27,617 nt of DNA from Novosphingobium sp. (GTDB taxonomy: Bacteria; Pseudomonadota; Alphaproteobacteria; Sphingomonadales; Sphingomonadaceae): assembly GCA_028697875.1 (NCBI GenBank), contig JAQVEQ010000005.1, positions 1 through 27,617 on the forward strand, written 5' to 3'. Below, piece after piece: positions 1 through 7,453 of the stretch. Under the pieces are notes generated by a model. It was given only the letters and a program-made list of their open reading frames with translations, searched no databases and was not told the origin of the DNA. Made by a program: the position numbers and the translations under genes. Within the stretch, counting starts at the first letter, position 1. Every line of letters starts with the position of its first letter.

Positions 1-181
1 GCCGGCCATCGACACTGGTTCGCGCGCCTGGCGCAGGGCCAAGGCGATCGCGCAGATTGCCGTCGACGGCAGCTGGGACAGCCCGGCCAAGGGCGCACTG
101 TTCTTCCATGCGCGTTATGTCTCGCCGGGCTGGCGCCTGCAGCGGATCGCGCAGGTCAACAACCACGTCTTCTATCGCTGA
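1..181 (+). CDS. Cell wall hydrolase, SleB/Hydrolase_2 family (C-terminal end only)
   Basis: The open frame enters from the left edge (first full codon at base 2) and stops with TGA at 179-181, so about 59 C-terminal residues are visible. They include GALFFHARYVSPGW and end in NNHVFYR. This matches the end of the Hydrolase_2 (SleB-like) domain, whose members typically end in a GNHxFYR-like motif after a conserved (T/L)xFHxxxxxPxW stretch. The family is predicted to cleave peptidoglycan during wall remodelling. The start, any signal peptide and the catalytic part lie outside the window, so export cannot be judged. A perfect hairpin follows 36 bases after the stop. Confidence 0.75.
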   Translation, partial: PAIDTGSRAWRRAKAIAQIAVDGSWDSPAKGALFFHARYVSPGWRLQRIAQVNNHVFYR

Positions 182-217
182 TTCGCGCGATGCACCGGTC
201 TTGCCGCCGGTCGCGGG

Positions 218-249
218 AAAGCCCCTCCCCAACCCCCGGGAGGGGCTTT
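218..249. terminator. Perfect 12-bp hairpin between convergent genes
   Basis: AAAGCCCCTCCC (218-229) pairs perfectly with GGGAGGGGCTTT (238-249) around an 8-base loop. It lies between the stop of the SleB-type gene (+) and the stop of xth (-). The A-run and T-run at the two ends let it act in both directions. The intrinsic terminator role is inferred from the position and the stem. Confidence 0.8.
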
Positions 250-256
250 CTTCGTT

Positions 257-1030
257 TCAGTTCCCGAGTTCGACCCAGATCGGGGCGTGGTCGCTGGCCT
301 TTTCGCGCCCACGATAGGTCCGGTCGACACCGGCCGCGACCAGCCTGTCGGCGCATTCCGGCGACAGCAGCGCATGGTCGATGCGAAAACCGTGGTCGCG
401 CTGCCACGCCCCGGCCTGGTAATCCCAGTAGGTCCACACACCGCCGCGCGGGTTGAGCCGGTCGATCGCGTCGGTCCAGCCGTCGTGCAGCAGCCGTGCA
501 TAGGCATCGCGCGATTCCGGCTGCATCAGGGCGTCGTCGGCCATGGCCTTGCGCGACCAGACGTCCTTGTCCTCTGGAATGACGTTGAAATCGCCCAGCA
601 CGATTGCCGGGACCTCTTCCGCCCAGATCGTGGCCATGCGGGCGCGCAGGCGCTCCATCCACGCCAGCTTGTAGTCGAATTTGGGGCCGGGCTGCGGATT
701 GCCGTTGGGCAGGTAGATGCAGACGATCCGCACGCCGGCAACGTCCGCTTCCAGGTAGCGGGCCTGTTCGTCCCCGTCGTCGCCGGGAAGCCCGCGCCGA
801 ATCTCGGCCGGTTCCGTCTCACGCGCGAGGATCGCGACGCCGTTGAAACCCTTCTGCCCGTGCCAGATCGCCTTGTAGCCGGCAGCTTCGAAGGCATTGG
901 CCGGGAAATTCTCGTCCTGGCACTTGATTTCCTGCAGACAGGCGACCGCCGGCCGGGTTTCCTCAAGCCACTCGATCACCCGCGGCAGGCGCGCCTTGAC
1001 GCCGTTGATATTGAACGAGGCGATGCGCAC
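257..1030 (-). CDS. xth: Exodeoxyribonuclease III
   Basis: This 257-residue protein is an AP endonuclease and 3'-5' exonuclease of base-excision repair (EEP fold). The metal and catalytic residues of the family are visible: N7 in SFNING, E34 in LQEIK, Y106 in IYLPNG, D147/N149 in GDFNV, D219 in RIDHAL and the terminal D247-H248 pair in SDHAP. The length matches bacterial ExoIII proteins of about 260 residues. The start is GTG (VRIASFN is the universal N-terminus of the family), preceded by only a weak Shine-Dalgarno. It begins 8 bases after the erpA stop, so the two genes are probably co-transcribed and xth may be translationally coupled. Transcription probably ends at the 218-249 hairpin. 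Confidence 0.95.
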   Translation of the reverse strand: MRIASFNINGVKARLPRVIEWLEETRPAVACLQEIKCQDENFPANAFEAAGYKAIWHGQKGFNGVAILARETEPAEIRRGLPGDDGDEQARYLEADVAGVRIVCIYLPNGNPQPGPKFDYKLAWMERLRARMATIWAEEVPAIVLGDFNVIPEDKDVWSRKAMADDALMQPESRDAYARLLHDGWTDAIDRLNPRGGVWTYWDYQAGAWQRDHGFRIDHALLSPECADRLVAAGVDRTYRGREKASDHAPIWVELGN

Positions 1031-1038
1031 CTGTGCGC

Positions 1039-1383
1039 TCAGATGCCGAAGCTGGAACCGCAGCCGCAGCCGGCGGTGGCATTGGGGTTTTCGACCCGGA
1101 AGGCCGCCCCGCCCAGCGATTCGACGAAATCGACCGTGCAGCCGGCCACCAGATCGAGACTGACGGGATCGACCAGCAGCTTGACGCCGCCGGTTTCGGC
1201 GACGGTGTCGTCATCCGCCGGTGCGTCGGCGAGATCGAACTTGTACTGAAAGCCCGAACAGCCCCCGCCTTCGACCGAAAGCCGCAAGAGGGCCGGCCTG
1301 GCCTGCTTCTGCGCGATCGCGGCCACGCGGGCGGCGGCGGCAGGGGTCAGGGTCAGGCTGCTCTCGGGTGACTGTGTTGCCAT
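1039..1383 (-). CDS. erpA: A-type iron-sulfur cluster carrier, ErpA-like (HesB/IscA family)
   Basis: This protein of 114 residues starts at the ATG of MATQSPESS; an in-frame start 12 codons earlier is less likely because the family N-terminus begins here. A-type carriers receive Fe-S clusters from a scaffold and hand them to apoproteins. The three conserved ligand cysteines are present: C42 in GGGCSGFQY, and C106 and C108 in the C-terminal GCGCGSSF. An additional C82 is not part of the motif. It stands alone with xth, far from the suf operon, as is usual for ErpA in alphaproteobacteria, while SufA is encoded separately at 24243. The assignment as ErpA rather than IscA rests on the GGGCSGF/GCGCG style and the context. 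Confidence 0.88.
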   Translation of the reverse strand: MATQSPESSLTLTPAAAARVAAIAQKQARPALLRLSVEGGGCSGFQYKFDLADAPADDDTVAETGGVKLLVDPVSLDLVAGCTVDFVESLGGAAFRVENPNATAGCGCGSSFGI

Positions 1384-1450
1384 GTCCCCCGATGTAGGAC
1401 GCCCGCCGCCCCACGGCAAGATGCGCGCCGTTTGGCAAGCTCGGCGGCAG

Positions 1451-1879
1451 TCAGGCCGTCTGGATATATTCGCGCATGGCCTCGGCTTCGGATTCGGCCA
1501 GTTCGACCCTGACTTTCACCAGGTCCCCAATTGAAATGAGGCCGATCATCCTGCGGCCTTCGACCACCGGGAGGTGGCGGATGCGCCGCCGGGTCATCAG
1601 GCTGAGAGCTTCCATCACGTCCGTATCGCGTTCCACCGTAATAGGGGGTGAAGTCATCACATCGCCGACCGTCCGCTCCAGCGCGGCCGCGCCTTCCTTG
1701 GCCACGCAATAGAGCAGGTCGCGTTCGGAGAAGATGCCGACCACTTCGCCGCCATCCATCACGGGAAGAGCCCCGATACGGTGTTCGGCCAGCAGACCTG
1801 CGGCTTTGGCGACACCATCCGCCGCGCTGCAGGTATGGACCGTGCCATCACGCTGTTCGAGAATCCGGGCGATCTTCAC
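1451..1879 (-). CDS. Tandem CBS-domain protein
   Basis: A small protein of 142 residues made of two CBS motifs (about residues 10-60 and 72-130) forming one Bateman module. Typical elements are IGALPVMDGGEVVGIFSERDL in the first CBS and IRHLPVVEGRRMIGLISIGDL in the second. Such stand-alone modules bind adenosyl ligands or NAD and act as energy or redox sensors; the partner here is unknown. I chose the GTG start at 1879 because GGGAG lies 6 bases upstream and the family begins at VKIARIL. An upstream in-frame ATG would add 43 unconserved residues and overlap the divergent gene at 2007. The divergent promoter region is 1880-2006. Confidence 0.85.
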   Translation of the reverse strand: MKIARILEQRDGTVHTCSAADGVAKAAGLLAEHRIGALPVMDGGEVVGIFSERDLLYCVAKEGAAALERTVGDVMTSPPITVERDTDVMEALSLMTRRRIRHLPVVEGRRMIGLISIGDLVKVRVELAESEAEAMREYIQTA

Positions 1880-2006
1880 CGTATGCTCTCCCTTTCCGGT
1901 TGTTGTGAACCGATCATGCCACGAAGCAGGCCAATATGCCAGAAAGGCGCGCCGAACGCTCCAATCCGCATTTGCCTTGGCTGGCGCGGGAGTGCACAGG
2001 GGCGGC

Positions 2007-2309
2007 ATGATTCCCCGCTCCCCTCTCGACGATCCGGAACAGGCCGCGCATGCCTGGGCCCGTTACCGGCGGCTGATGCGCTTCATGATGGGGGTCACCG
2101 TCGGGGTGATCGCCATTGCCCTGGCCCTGCTCTACAAGCACAACGGTTTCGTCTCGATCCACTTCTTCATCGCGACGGCGATCGGGATCGGGCTGACCAT
2201 GCTGCTGATGTCGGCGCTGATGGGACTGGTCTTTCTGTCCAGCGGTACCGGCCACGACGAATCGATCCGCGATCCGCTGGACGATATTCCGGGACCGGAT
2301 CGGGACTAG
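2007..2309 (+). CDS. Small two-span membrane protein of unknown function
   Basis: A protein of 100 residues starting at ATG 2007 with a GGGGCGG ribosome site. After a charged N-terminal 25 residues there are two hydrophobic segments (about residues 27-42 and 50-76), followed by a short acidic tail rich in D, P and G. I do not recognise a domain. The pattern (cytosolic N- and C-termini, two helices) resembles conserved small inner-membrane proteins of sphingomonads. It is divergent from the CBS protein and ends 9 bases before the convergent ferredoxin gene. Confidence 0.65.
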   Translation: MIPRSPLDDPEQAAHAWARYRRLMRFMMGVTVGVIAIALALLYKHNGFVSIHFFIATAIGIGLTMLLMSALMGLVFLSSGTGHDESIRDPLDDIPGPDRD

Positions 2310-2318
2310 GTCCCGCCC

Positions 2319-2699
2319 CTAGGCTTGAGGCTCGGCCGGATAGAGACGGAAGTCTTCGACCGGTTTGCCGCCCACCAGATGTTCCTGGATAATGCGTTCC
2401 AACACCTCCTCGGTGCAGGAATGATACCAGACGCCGTCGGGCCAGACGACGGCGATGGGGCCCGCGGCGCAGATCCTCAGGCAATCGGCCTTGGTCCGGG
2501 CGATCCCGCCATCGCGGTCGAGCCCCAGTTCCTTCAGCCTCTTCTTCAGGTACTTCCAGGCGGACGCGCCGACCGCGTGGCTGCAGCATTCGCCCTTCTG
2601 CGCCTCCGCGCAAAGGAAGATATGGCGGCGGATGCCGTCGCCGCCATTGGTGGCGAGCGCTCTGCGCGCCTTTTCGATCTCGTGGGAAGCGGAACTCAT
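2319..2699 (-). CDS. Thioredoxin-like [2Fe-2S] ferredoxin
   Basis: This 126-residue protein has the four-cysteine pattern of thioredoxin-fold [2Fe-2S] ferredoxins: C30 then C38/C39 (FLCAEAQKGECC), and C73/C77 (DCLRIC) followed by the family hallmark AAGPIAVVWPDGVWY. These proteins are soluble low-potential electron carriers. The start at 2699 is fixed by an ATGA overlap with the stop of the upstream thioesterase gene; an ATG 18 codons earlier is inside that gene and is unlikely. It is the last gene of the leftward tolC-popZ-thioesterase cluster. Which redox partner it serves cannot be read from the context. Confidence 0.88.
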   Translation of the reverse strand: MSSASHEIEKARRALATNGGDGIRRHIFLCAEAQKGECCSHAVGASAWKYLKKRLKELGLDRDGGIARTKADCLRICAAGPIAVVWPDGVWYHSCTEEVLERIIQEHLVGGKPVEDFRLYPAEPQA

Positions 2700-3127
2700 G
2701 TCCGCATCATATAGGGTGCCATTCCCGCTCGAAAAGAGTCCGGGATGGGGCACGGGCTTTCGCCGTCGACCCAGACCATCACCGTATGGGCATAGGCGAC
2801 CGGACGGCCTTGCTGGAAGGCAAGCTGCGCGATGCCGAAGCTCGAGCGGCCGACAGTGCTGCCTGCGGCAAAGATTTCCAGCGGATCGGGATAGAAGACC
2901 TGGCCGAGGTATTCGACTGCGGAACTGGCGGTCATGACGCGCCAGGCGAGATAGGACGCCCCGGCGGCGCAGGCCTGGTGGAAGCGCAGGCGGCCTTCTT
3001 CCAGGATGCTGGTCAGCGCGACATTGTTGACGTGGCGATTCGGATCGAGGTCACCGTAACGCGGCGGGACAAGACACGAGAAAGGGTAGCGCGCCGGATC
3101 GAGCAGCGCCGGGTCCGGCTTTGCCAA
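2696..3127 (-). CDS. Hot-dog fold acyl-CoA thioesterase (4HBT family)
   Basis: A protein of 143 residues. The segment RYGDLDPNRHVNN (about 23-35) is the signature of 4-hydroxybenzoyl-CoA/YbgC-type thioesterases, with the Asp of YGDLD as the expected catalytic residue and the conserved HxNN. These enzymes hydrolyse acyl-CoA or acyl-ACP esters; the chain-length preference is not visible. The start codon appears to be TTG at 3127. No ATG or GTG upstream remains in frame, and a later start would cut into the conserved strand. It follows popZ by 21 bases and overlaps the ferredoxin start by 4 bases (ATGA). Confidence 0.8.
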   Translation of the reverse strand: MAKPDPALLDPARYPFSCLVPPRYGDLDPNRHVNNVALTSILEEGRLRFHQACAAGASYLAWRVMTASSAVEYLGQVFYPDPLEIFAAGSTVGRSSFGIAQLAFQQGRPVAYAHTVMVWVDGESPCPIPDSFRAGMAPYMMRT

Positions 3128-3148
3128 GGGAAAATCGCGCCTTTCGGT

Positions 3149-3607
3149 TCAGCCCTTCTTGCCGGCGATCCGCGCGATTTCGGCGGCGACCAGCTTTTCG
3201 ACCATGGCGGGCAGGTTGTTATCCAGCCATTCGGCCAGCATCGGGCGCAGCATTTCGCGCGCCAGCCCTTCCAGCGAGGTTTCGCCCGAACGGACGATCT
3301 GCGGCGGAGCACCTGGCTTGGCCAGCATAGCGAGCGCGGCCAGCGATTCGCGCATGGAGGACTGCGCATCCTCAGTCACCAGCGGGGTTTCGTCGCTCTC
3401 GGCCTCTTCCTCGAGGAGGAGTTCCGCTTCGTCGGCGAGTTCGAGAATTTCCTCATGCGCCATTGCGCTGGCGGTGCGTTCCCGCGCGATACCGTCGCTT
3501 TCGCGCTTGCGGCGCTGTTGCGCGGCGCCGTCGCGATTGTCGCGGGCGATCACTTTCTTGATCGATTCGAGAATTTCCTCGACCGAAGGTTCGCTTTCGT
3601 GACGCAT
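3149..3607 (-). CDS. popZ: PopZ-family polar organizing protein (DUF2497)
   Basis: This 152-residue protein has the three-part layout of alphaproteobacterial PopZ proteins. First comes an N-terminal helix (EPSVEEILESIKKVI, residues about 7-21). A charged, acid-rich linker follows (about 50-75, with a run of Glu), and then a conserved C-terminal oligomerisation region (about 110-152) containing LAREMLRPMLAEWLDNNLP. In Caulobacter PopZ forms polar condensates that hold ParB-parS and recruit cell-cycle regulators; the same role here is inference from family membership. It starts 17 bases after the tolC stop, so it probably shares the tolC transcript. The linker is short compared with Caulobacter PopZ. 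Confidence 0.85.
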   Translation of the reverse strand: MRHESEPSVEEILESIKKVIARDNRDGAAQQRRKRESDGIARERTASAMAHEEILELADEAELLLEEEAESDETPLVTEDAQSSMRESLAALAMLAKPGAPPQIVRSGETSLEGLAREMLRPMLAEWLDNNLPAMVEKLVAAEIARIAGKKG

Positions 3608-3624
3608 GAAATCCCACCCTGCCC

Positions 3625-5076
3625 CTATTTCGAAGAGGGAATGTCGCCGTCTTGCGCGGGTGTGTCAACGGTGCGCGTGGATTGGGCGACCGGATCGGGA
3701 TCGAAGCTCCAGTCGAAAACCTTGCCCTGCACGCGCCGGTAATTGTCCTGCGGGTCGTAGAGCGGGCCGCCGGGATCGAGGCCGAGATCGCGCGCTTCGG
3801 CCTTGCCCATGGCCGCCAGCATGGTGAAACCGGCGACGTAGGCATTGCGCTGCGCCGTCACGAGCTGGACCCGGGCCTGCTGCAATTCCTGTTCGGCATT
3901 GAGAATGTCGAGAATGGTGCGGTTGCCGACCGTGTTTTCGGCCTGCACGCCTTCCAGGCTCAATTCGGCGGCAGCGACTGCGCTGCGGGTCGATTCGATG
4001 ATCGACTGGGCGGCCTGCCAACTCGAATAGGCGGCCCGGACCTGGGCGATCACATCGCGTTCCATGGCGATTTCCTGCTCCAGGGCAGCCGATGCGCTGG
4101 CCTGCGCCTGACGTTCGAGCGCCGCGGGGCGGCCGCCCTGGAAGATCGGGATCGTGGCGCGCACGCCGGCAGTGGCGGATGTCGTGCGGTCGCTGCCCGA
4201 CGTGGAATCGAGCCATCCGCTGCCGAGGGAATCGTTCAGGGTGCCGCTGGTGAACAGTTCGACCGTCGGTAGACGGGTGGATCCGGCCACTTCGATATCG
4301 TAGCCCGCCGCCTTTGCGCGCTCATGCGACGCGATCAGGTCAGGATTGCTTTCCAGCGCGGTCGCGACTGCCTCTTCCACGCTTGCGGGCAGGCCGGGCA
4401 GCGGCGGTGGCGGGGCGAGCTTGCCCGGCACATGGCCGACCAGCTGGATGTAGCGTTAGCGCGCGGCGACAAGATTTGCGCGGGCCGAACGGAGATCGCC
4501 CTTGGCCAGTTCCAGGCGCGAACTGGACTGCGCCACGTCGGTACGGGTGAGATTGCCGATTTCGAACCGGTCGGTGGTCGCCTGCAGGTTGACTTCCAGC
4601 GAGTTGACGAGGTGCGCATTGAGACCGACCACGGCCTCGCTCAGGACCACGTCCATGTATGCGGCGGTGACCTGGCTGAAGATCGCGGATTCGGTCGCGC
4701 GCAGATCCGCCTGCCCGGCCTTGACCCGGGTCTTCGCCGCCCGCACCGAATTGCGAACCGCACCGCCGGAATAGACCGGGACGCTCAGCGAGAGCGTGCC
4801 GCTCGCTTGCTGGTCGGGCGCGGGATAGTTGAGATTGGAATACGTATCGTCGAGGACTTCGCTGTAGCTTGCCTCGCCATGGACGGACGGCAGGCCGCTG
4901 GCCCGTTCGATCACGACGTTTTCGTCGGTTGCGCGCTGGCCCGCCCGTGCGGCCTGAAGGGTCGGGTTCGTGTTGTAAGCACTGGCCAGGGCTTCGCGCA
5001 GGGTATCGGCCTGCGCCGGGGTGGCGGTGAACGCCAGCAGCCCGGCCAATACGATTCGCGACGCTTTCGGAGCCAT
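3625..5076 (-). pseudogene. tolC: TolC-family outer-membrane channel, interrupted by an in-frame TAA
   Basis: Read through, this frame gives a complete TolC-type protein of about 483 residues. It has a signal peptide (MAPKASR..., cleavage after AQA near residue 26) and two OEP repeats, each with long amphipathic helices. The first repeat begins ADTLREALASAYNTNP and the second SVEEAVATALESNPDL. At codon 207 (4456-4458) the frame reads VAAR-TAA-RYIQLVGHVPG, with the family sequence resuming without a frameshift. A Glu, Gln or Lys codon would need only one base change. The 206-residue product would lack the second repeat and could not form a channel. A GTG at 4431 could start the second half but has no clear ribosome site and no signal peptide. 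The PCMT-like gene ends 2 bases upstream of the start. Confidence 0.85.
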
Positions 5077-5078
5077 GA

Positions 5079-5684
5079 TTAGAAGCTCCAGCCCTTGGGC
5101 TTGTCGAACGCGTGAAGGACCGGGATACCCATTTCGGTGAGCGGCAGCAGGGCCACTTCCCCGGCGGCCTTGCGGCCGGTGGCCAGCCGGGTCACGCCGC
5201 GTGCGACGAGGCCGGTAACGATCCGGCCATCGTCGGCCAAGCGCTTGGCAAGGCCAGCTGGCAATTCCTCGATCGCGCCGTCGATCAGCAGCAGCGTGAA
5301 ATCGCCGCGTTTGCGGGTATTTTCGGTGCCGTCGGCGGGATCGGTCACTTCGACGGAGCCGGCCAGTTGCTTGACCAGGGCTGCCAGATACCCGCTGCCG
5401 CCATCGACGATCAGGACCTTGTCGTCCGGCTTGGGCGCAGCTTCGGCCAGCACGCGGCCATAGAACAGCGGGGCGGCGAGGAAGCGCCCTTCGCCAAGGG
5501 GTACGGCCCGGTCGATATAGGCATGCGCCTTCGCGTTTTCCGGTACGAAATTCTCGCGGGCCACCGTGTTCATCGCGGTCAGCACGAAATCCTCGTTGAC
5601 GCCGCTGACGCGCAGCTGGCTGTCGATCATCGCGCGCCGCGCGGCAGCGAAACCTTCGGTCGGGCGCTCTTTCACCAAAGTCAT
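5079..5684 (-). CDS. Protein-L-isoaspartate O-methyltransferase-like protein
   Basis: A protein of 201 residues related to PCMT, the SAM-dependent repair methyltransferase for isoaspartyl residues. Recognisable elements are the N-terminal RRAMIDSQLRVSGV, ARENFVPE, AYIDRAVPLGEGRFLA, and the SAM motif I region VLIVDGGSGYLAAL (90-103). Two features differ from active PCMT. Motif I reads VDGGSGY in place of the usual EIGTGSGY, and the conserved TIS after the GxGQ segment is replaced by RFLAAP. Catalytic repair activity is therefore doubtful. A gene of this type directly before tolC is a recurrent arrangement in sphingomonads. AAGGG upstream supports the ATG at 5684; the gap to tolC is 2 bases. 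Confidence 0.8.
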   Translation of the reverse strand: MTLVKERPTEGFAAARRAMIDSQLRVSGVNEDFVLTAMNTVARENFVPENAKAHAYIDRAVPLGEGRFLAAPLFYGRVLAEAAPKPDDKVLIVDGGSGYLAALVKQLAGSVEVTDPADGTENTRKRGDFTLLLIDGAIEELPAGLAKRLADDGRIVTGLVARGVTRLATGRKAAGEVALLPLTEMGIPVLHAFDKPKGWSF

Positions 5685-5706
5685 TTATCGAACCCTTTTC
5701 CGCAGC

Positions 5707-5723
5707 TTGCCCCATATGGGCAA
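5707..5723. promoter_or_regulatory. Palindrome in the divergent pcm-like/fumarase promoter region
   Basis: TTGCCC (5707-5712) and GGGCAA (5718-5723) flank CATAT, giving a 17-bp dyad. It lies 22 bases upstream of the leftward start and 135 bases upstream of the fumarase start. It could be an operator; no regulator is recognised. Confidence 0.3.
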
Positions 5724-5776
5724 AGCCCGCACATTCGTAACCGCTTTAGGGGAGAGGTTCCCGCTCGCCAAGGGCT

Positions 5777-5806
5777 TTGACGTCGGGCTACCGGCGGGCC
5801 TATGGG
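5777..5806 (+). promoter_or_regulatory. Possible promoter of the fumarase gene
   Basis: TTGACG (5777-5782) is followed after 18 bases by TATGGG (5801-5806). The -35 is good and the -10 is weak. This would give a 5' leader of about 45 bases before the ATG at 5859. Confidence 0.3.
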
Positions 5807-5858
5807 GGCTGCAATTCCGCCTTATCGCTCAGCGATCCAGCAAGGAGCCCCCACGCCA

Positions 5859-7385
5859 ATGGCCGACATGGTGACCATCCGCGAAGACGACGTGATCGAC
5901 AGCGTCGCCGATGCCCTGCAGTACATCTCCTATTTCCACCCGATGGATTACATCCGCGCCCTGGGCGAAGCCTACAAGGCGGAACAGGGCCCCGCGGCGA
6001 AGGATGCGATCGCCCAGATCCTGACCAACAGCCGCATGTGCGCCGAAGGCCACCGGCCGATCTGCCAGGACACCGGCATCGTCAACGTCTTCGTCAAATG
6101 GGGCCAGGAATGCCGGCTGGATTCCAGGTTGAGCTTGCAGGACGTGGTCGATGAAGGCGTGCGCCGCGCCTATACCCTGCCGGAAAACAAGCTGCGCGCC
6201 TCGGTTCTCGCCGACCCGGCCTTCACGCGCCGCAACACGCGCGATAACACGCCTTGCGTCCTGTCGGTCGAAATGGTGCCGGGCCGCACGGTCTCGATCG
6301 ACGTTGCGGCCAAGGGCGGCGGGAGCGAGAACAAGTCCAAGTTCAAGATGATGAACCCGTCGGACAACATCGTCGACTGGGTGCTCGAAATGCTGCCGCA
6401 GATGGGCGCCGGCTGGTGCCCGCCCGGCATGCTCGGCATCGGCATCGGCGGCACGGCGGAACATTGCGTCAAGCTGGCCAAGGAAGCGCTGATGGAGCCG
6501 ATCGACATGGCCCAGCTGAAGCAGCGCGGGCCGCAGAACGACATCGAGGCCCTGCGGATCGAGATCTTCGACAAGGTCAATGCGCTGGGTATCGGTGCGC
6601 AGGGGCTGGGCGGGCTTTCGACCATCCTCGATGTCAAGATCAAGGACTGGCCGTGCCATGCCGCAGGCAAGCCGATCGCCATGATCCCCAACTGCGCGGC
6701 CACCCGCCACGCGCATTTCACGCTCGACGGATCGGGTCCGAGCTTCCTCGAACGGCCCAAGCTCGACGAATGGCCGGAAGTCCACTGGGCGCCGGATTCG
6801 AGTGCCAAGCGGGTCAATCTCGACACGCTGACGGCGGAAGAAGTGCGTAGCTGGAAGGCGGGCGACCGCCTGCTCCTGAATGGCAAGATGCTCACCGGGC
6901 GCGATGCCGCGCACAAGCGCATCCAGGACATGCTGGCGAATGGCGAGGAATTGCCGGTCAGCTTCAAGGACCGTGCGATCTACTATGTCGGCCCGGTCGA
7001 CCCGGTGATGGGCGAAGTTGTCGGCCCGGCCGGGCCAACCACCGCGACCCGGATGGACAAGTTCACCGACATGATGCTCGAACTCGGGCTGCTGGCGATG
7101 ATCGGCAAGGCCGAGCGCGGGCAGGGCGCGGTGCAGGAAATCGCCAAGCACAAGGTCGCCTATCTCATGGCGGTGGGCGGTGCGGCTTATCTCGTCGCCC
7201 GGGCGATTCGCGAAGCCAAGGTCATCGCGTTCGAGGATCTCGGCATGGAAGCGATCTACGAATTCACGGTCGAGGACATGCCGGTGACAGTCGCGGTCGA
7301 CAGCGAGGGGACCAATGTCCACACGCTGGCCCCGCAGGTCTGGAAGAAGAAGATCGCCGACGAACACCTGCTGCCGGCAGGCTGA
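5859..7385 (+). CDS. fumA: Fumarate hydratase, class I ([4Fe-4S], FumA/B type)
   Basis: This 508-residue enzyme interconverts fumarate and L-malate in the TCA cycle. Class I fumarases carry a labile [4Fe-4S] cluster. The three cluster cysteines are C69 in PICQDTG, C187 in GAGWCPPG and C279 in NCAATRH, with spacings (118 and 92) nearly the same as those known for FumA. The N-terminal lyase domain and the C-terminal swivelling domain (from about residue 330, with VGPAGPTTATRMDKF) are both complete. I chose ATG 5859 because AAGGAG lies 11 bases upstream; an in-frame ATG at 5802 would add 19 residues of promoter-region sequence. As a Fe-S enzyme it is a likely client of the SUF system encoded in the same window. 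Confidence 0.95.
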   Translation: MADMVTIREDDVIDSVADALQYISYFHPMDYIRALGEAYKAEQGPAAKDAIAQILTNSRMCAEGHRPICQDTGIVNVFVKWGQECRLDSRLSLQDVVDEGVRRAYTLPENKLRASVLADPAFTRRNTRDNTPCVLSVEMVPGRTVSIDVAAKGGGSENKSKFKMMNPSDNIVDWVLEMLPQMGAGWCPPGMLGIGIGGTAEHCVKLAKEALMEPIDMAQLKQRGPQNDIEALRIEIFDKVNALGIGAQGLGGLSTILDVKIKDWPCHAAGKPIAMIPNCAATRHAHFTLDGSGPSFLERPKLDEWPEVHWAPDSSAKRVNLDTLTAEEVRSWKAGDRLLLNGKMLTGRDAAHKRIQDMLANGEELPVSFKDRAIYYVGPVDPVMGEVVGPAGPTTATRMDKFTDMMLELGLLAMIGKAERGQGAVQEIAKHKVAYLMAVGGAAYLVARAIREAKVIAFEDLGMEAIYEFTVEDMPVTVAVDSEGTNVHTLAPQVWKKKIADEHLLPAG

Positions 7386-7395
7386 TTCGGCGGTG

Positions 7396-7432
7396 TCCGC
7401 CCGCCGGTAATTGCCATTGGCAGACGGGCGGA
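7396..7432. repeat. Hairpin after the fumarase gene
   Basis: TCCGCCCG (7396-7403) and CGGGCGGA (7425-7432) form a perfect 8-bp stem around a 21-base loop, 11 bases after the fumarase stop. No T-run follows on the plus strand, so it is a poor intrinsic terminator. It may protect the mRNA 3' end or lie inside a read-through transcript. Confidence 0.5.
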
Positions 7433-7453
7433 AAAGGCGCAGGATCGCCCGCC

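Noticed and set aside
287..1249. A 320-codon open frame opposite xth and erpA
   Set aside because: It is the antisense of well-identified genes. High third-position GC leaves long open frames on the other strand; no family is recognised and there is no ribosome site.
3625..4431. Second half of tolC as a separate gene starting at GTG 4431
   Set aside because: There is no ribosome site, no signal peptide, and the upstream frame continues exactly into it. It is the distal part of one interrupted gene.
5829..7367. A 512-codon open frame antisense to fumarase
   Set aside because: The sense strand encodes a complete class I fumarase with all cluster ligands. The antisense product is Arg/His/Asp-rich in the way of a shadow frame.
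7396..7432. Fumarase hairpin as an intrinsic terminator
   Set aside because: On the plus strand the stem is followed by AAAA, not T, so terminator function is not supported.
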